A stretch of 64,000 bases of DNA. It comes from Nematopogon swammerdamellus (Eukaryota > Arthropoda > Insecta > Lepidoptera > Adelidae). This document shows, in pieces, positions 61,950-64,000 of this stretch. The stretch spans positions 614,397-678,396 of the forward strand of contig OX336339.1 in assembly GCA_946902875.1 (NCBI GenBank), given 5' to 3'. Position 1 is the stretch's first letter, and each line of letters opens with the position of its first letter. The notes below the pieces were generated by a model, which was not told the DNA's origin, made no database searches, and was given only the letters and a program-made list of their open reading frames with translations. The translations under genes were made by a program, and so were the position numbers.

Positions 61950-62110
61950 AAAAAAAAACCGGCCAAGTGCGAGTCGGACTCGCACACAGAGGATTACTAC
62001 CGTAATTGACATTTTTTTTATTATTTGTAGTTTTACTCTAGAGGTTGCACTATGTATGTTCACGCCAAGATTGACGCTTCTACGTTTTTAAGATAGAGCA
62101 AAACCAAAGA
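61950..62110 (+). repeat. Interspersed repeat D start
   Basis: AAAAAAACCGGCCAAGTGCG and GACTCGCACACAGAGGATTA, then degenerate. Confidence 0.55.
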
Positions 62111-62184
62111 AAAACCTTTTTAATTTTTTATGTGAAATGTTCTTTTATGTTATTTATTAAGTTAAAGTAATAAAAAATACGCAA

Positions 62185-62506
62185 CCTTCACGCTGCTACC
62201 GTAGCAGTTCTACGACTTCGGCCCGCGCCGTAGTACTTTGTGGCAACGTAGGAGCGCTACGCCGCCGTATTAACTTTACGTCTTCGTAGCAGCTCTACGA
62301 CGTCGTAACAGTGTTAAAGACGGCACGCGGCGCTACTGTAGCATCGCTACGCGCCGTAGTACTTTGTGCCATCGTAGCAGCGCTACGCCGCCGTATTAAC
62401 TTTACGTCTTCGTAGCAGTTCTACGACGTCGTAACAGTGTTAAAGACGGCACGCGGCCCTGCTGTAGCATCGCTACGCGCCGTAGTACTTTGTCACATCG
62501 TAGCCA
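62185..62506. repeat. 126-bp tandem repeat with internal hairpins
   Basis: GCCGTAGTACTTTGT starts at 62227, 62353 and 62479 (period 126). Units contain CGTAGCAGCGCTACG, GTAGCATCGCTAC and CGTAGCAGTTCTACG hairpins. Copies are nearly identical, so the duplication is recent. Confidence 0.85.
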
Positions 62507-62675
62507 AAAAGTGTATGCGCGCGCGCCATCTACCGAATAGAGTGTGAAGCATTTTAACTAATCATGACAATTAAATAATATGAAGCATTTTGTAACACGC
62601 CATTTAAATGGCGTGAGTTTCGCTAACCATGACATGGCGATAAGGAACCCTCGGTGCGACTCGCACTTGGCCGGT
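62507..62675 (-). repeat. Interspersed repeat D end
   Basis: CCAAAAAGTGTATGCGCGCG, ACCATGACATGGCGATAAGG and GACTCGCACTTGGCCGG. Confidence 0.6.
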
Positions 62676-62930
62676 TTTTTTTATGGAAAACTGACACGAT
62701 TGGCTTGCATCACCTACAACATCCGTGATGTCAGCCCATAACACCGGGTGAACTAGGTGCCATGTCAGTGCTTCCCTTCATTTCATGTCGGCTACACTGA
62801 ACTGGACGGAAAACACAAACTATTTACACAGCCGTTTCGACCAACGTTTCGTTCAGTGCGGTGGTACCAATGCGGCGGGATAATATCTAGTAAGGTAAGA
62901 AGGAAAGGGACCTACAGTTTTACGTGAAAA
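62676..62930 (-). mobile_element. SINE-A, head-less
   Basis: TTTTTTTATGGAAAACTGAC to CAGTGCGGTGGTACCAATGC and a GGGACCTACAGTTTTACGTG end. Confidence 0.7.
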
Positions 62931-63080
62931 ATAAAAAATAAAATAAAACGTAAAATGGAAAAGAGAATGTTTGCGCTCGGAAGATATAGGAGTTTTGCTA
63001 ATTGGGCCTCGCGTTACATCGACTCTAGATAATCCCTCCGGCTGAAGCGTGTACCTACCTACTAGCTAGATTAATAATAA
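62931..63080. other. Short unassigned spacer
   Basis: No feature recognised. Confidence 0.4.
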
Positions 63081-63082
63081 TT

Positions 63083-63161
63083 CAGCCTCGGTAGCTCAGT
63101 GGTGCGATCGATCGAGCCAGCTGAGCCTGATGAGCTCTCAGCTGCTTCTGAGGCCGCAGAC
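63083..63161 (+). mobile_element. SINE-A head fragment
   Basis: CAGCCTCGGTAGCTCAGTGG and GTGCGATCGATCG mark the A-box region. The 5S-like part is not recognisable. Confidence 0.55.
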
Positions 63162-63455
63162 CACAGAGCATCAAATACCTACCGCCCGCGCCCCCTACTA
63201 GAGGCGCCCTAAGCGATGATATTTGAAACCCAATAACCGTACGCTGAGCTGCTAGCGCTTGGTATGTGTGTGTGTGTGCTAGTATCGACACTACACACAA
63301 AGAGGAGCAAGTTAGGCACACGCACAAAACAAATGCACACGCACAACACACATATGTAAGTCATAGGCCACGCCCACAGGCTTCAACGGCCTTGTAGAGA
63401 AATCGCGCTCACGGCGCCTCTAGTAGGGGCGGGCGCGCGCATTTCATGCTCTGTG
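63162..63455. mobile_element. hAT-type MITE, 294 bp, perfect 8-bp TSD
   Basis: Ends CACAGAGCATCAAAT and ATTTCATGCTCTGTG. Long subterminal inverted repeats include CCCCCTACTAGAGGCGCC and its inverse GGCGCCTCTAGTAGGGG. The flanks CCGCAGAC (63154-63161 and 63456-63463) are identical 8-mers, as for hAT elements. A GT run lies inside (63263-63277). No transposase. Confidence 0.8.
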
Positions 63456-63564
63456 CCGCAGACGAATGAAACATTTATACATAACAAAAATTTCACAATT
63501 ATACTACATTGTAGCATGTTTAATATACTAACATATTTATGTTGATACAAATTACGTATCATAG

Positions 63565-63855
63565 TTTGACAAAGGCTCTTTACACCTGATTCACTTAATT
63601 AATAAGTCTTTGTAGTCAGAACTCTCAGCAAAATTGTTAATCCTGCTCTCAAGCTGTGTTTTCAATAGACTATGGGCGGTTTATTATGTGGCTAGTCACT
63701 AAATACTTGTAAAAATATGTTTAAAAAAAAATATCCTGCGAAGTTTTTTGTCGGTTCTTCTTCGTGGGTGTAATCGAACCGGATAGAACATATTGTGACA
63801 AGTTCGAGTGCAGTCTAACTGTCATATGAATGATCAATAAACAATACAACAATAC
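63565..63855 (+). mobile_element. 3' end of a CR1/L2-type LINE
   Basis: GGCTCTTTACACCTGATTCA, GCGAAGTTTTTTGTCGGTTC, CTTCTTCGTGGGTGTAATCG and AATGATCAATAAACAATAC (tail with a short repeat). Confidence 0.65.
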
Positions 63856-64000
63856 AAATCGTTAATGCAAAAAAGTCTGTACATTGAATATATTCGGAAA
63901 AAAATCAACCAGCGCGTCTTAAAAAGAGAAACTGAACATGTTAGAACAGTTTTTAAAATTGTTTTCTGTCTCTTTGTCTGTACGCGCATCACGCAAAAAC
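63856..64000 (+). repeat. Interspersed repeat J, cut by the window end
   Basis: AGTCTGTACATTGAATATAT, ACATGTTAGAACAGTTTTTA and GTACGCGCATCACGCAAAAAC match 23825-23965. Confidence 0.6.

Overview
The window reads as insect DNA, most probably from a moth or butterfly. It is AT-rich and dense in interspersed repeats. It carries non-LTR elements of the CR1/L2, Jockey and RTE types, an LTR with an arthropod-like promoter, Helitron-like ends (A|TC...CTAG|T), hAT and IS630/Tc1/mariner relics, and a short (TTAGG)n array of the arthropod telomere type. I found no host protein-coding gene, no genuine tRNA or rRNA gene, and nothing prokaryotic. I believe the window is intergenic or deep-intronic DNA built from at least three SINE families and their nested insertions. 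The Lepidoptera assignment rests on repeat style and is an inference.

Layout. 1-2685: 3' end of an LTR element with its 3' LTR (1386-2685). 2.7-8 kb: Helitron-like, SINE and palindromic pieces, including a 49-bp hAT-like insertion. 8.2-9.3 kb: a 1,080-bp foldback element. 9.6-17.8 kb: a mosaic of SINEs, LINE tails and a common interspersed repeat, with a 34-bp hAT relic at 15.76 kb. 17.8-23.1 kb (minus strand): a nearly intact CR1/L2-group LINE with two overlapping reading frames, which is the main coding feature. 24.5-25.1 kb: a decayed transposase. 26.5-28.1 kb: inverted minisatellite arrays around a captured retroelement fragment. 29-39 kb: SINE, LINE and foldback pieces, including a perfect 56-bp-arm palindrome at 32.35 kb. 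39.9-41.7 kb: a minisatellite split by a 5'-truncated Jockey element. 42.3-43.35 kb: a second Jockey-like tail. 44.4-46.65 kb: a palindromic mariner-type element with a SINE in each arm. 46.8-49.7 kb: a SINE holding an RTE insertion, then further nests. 50-64 kb: more of the same families, a 5'-truncated retroelement copy with a 12-bp target-site duplication (TSD), degenerate tandem arrays, and a 294-bp hAT MITE with a perfect 8-bp TSD.

How the parts relate. The LINEs supply reverse transcriptase and endonuclease, and the SINEs (tRNA-like or 5S-like Pol III heads) are their probable parasites. Short DNA elements and Helitrons sit inside these copies. Nesting gives relative ages. SINE-A predates the RTE copy, the inverted duplication of the mariner element and one SINE-B insertion. 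One SINE-B copy predates the big LINE.

The most notable observation is that the big LINE's ORF2 has no ATG before its endonuclease domain. It lies in the -1 frame of ORF1, and the overlap opens at a T-TTT-TTA heptamer in the correct phase, so programmed -1 frameshifting is a plausible expression route. ORF2 has one in-frame TGA as its only visible lesion. The second notable point is SINE-A, whose head places a 5S-rRNA-like promoter segment between tRNA-like A and B boxes.
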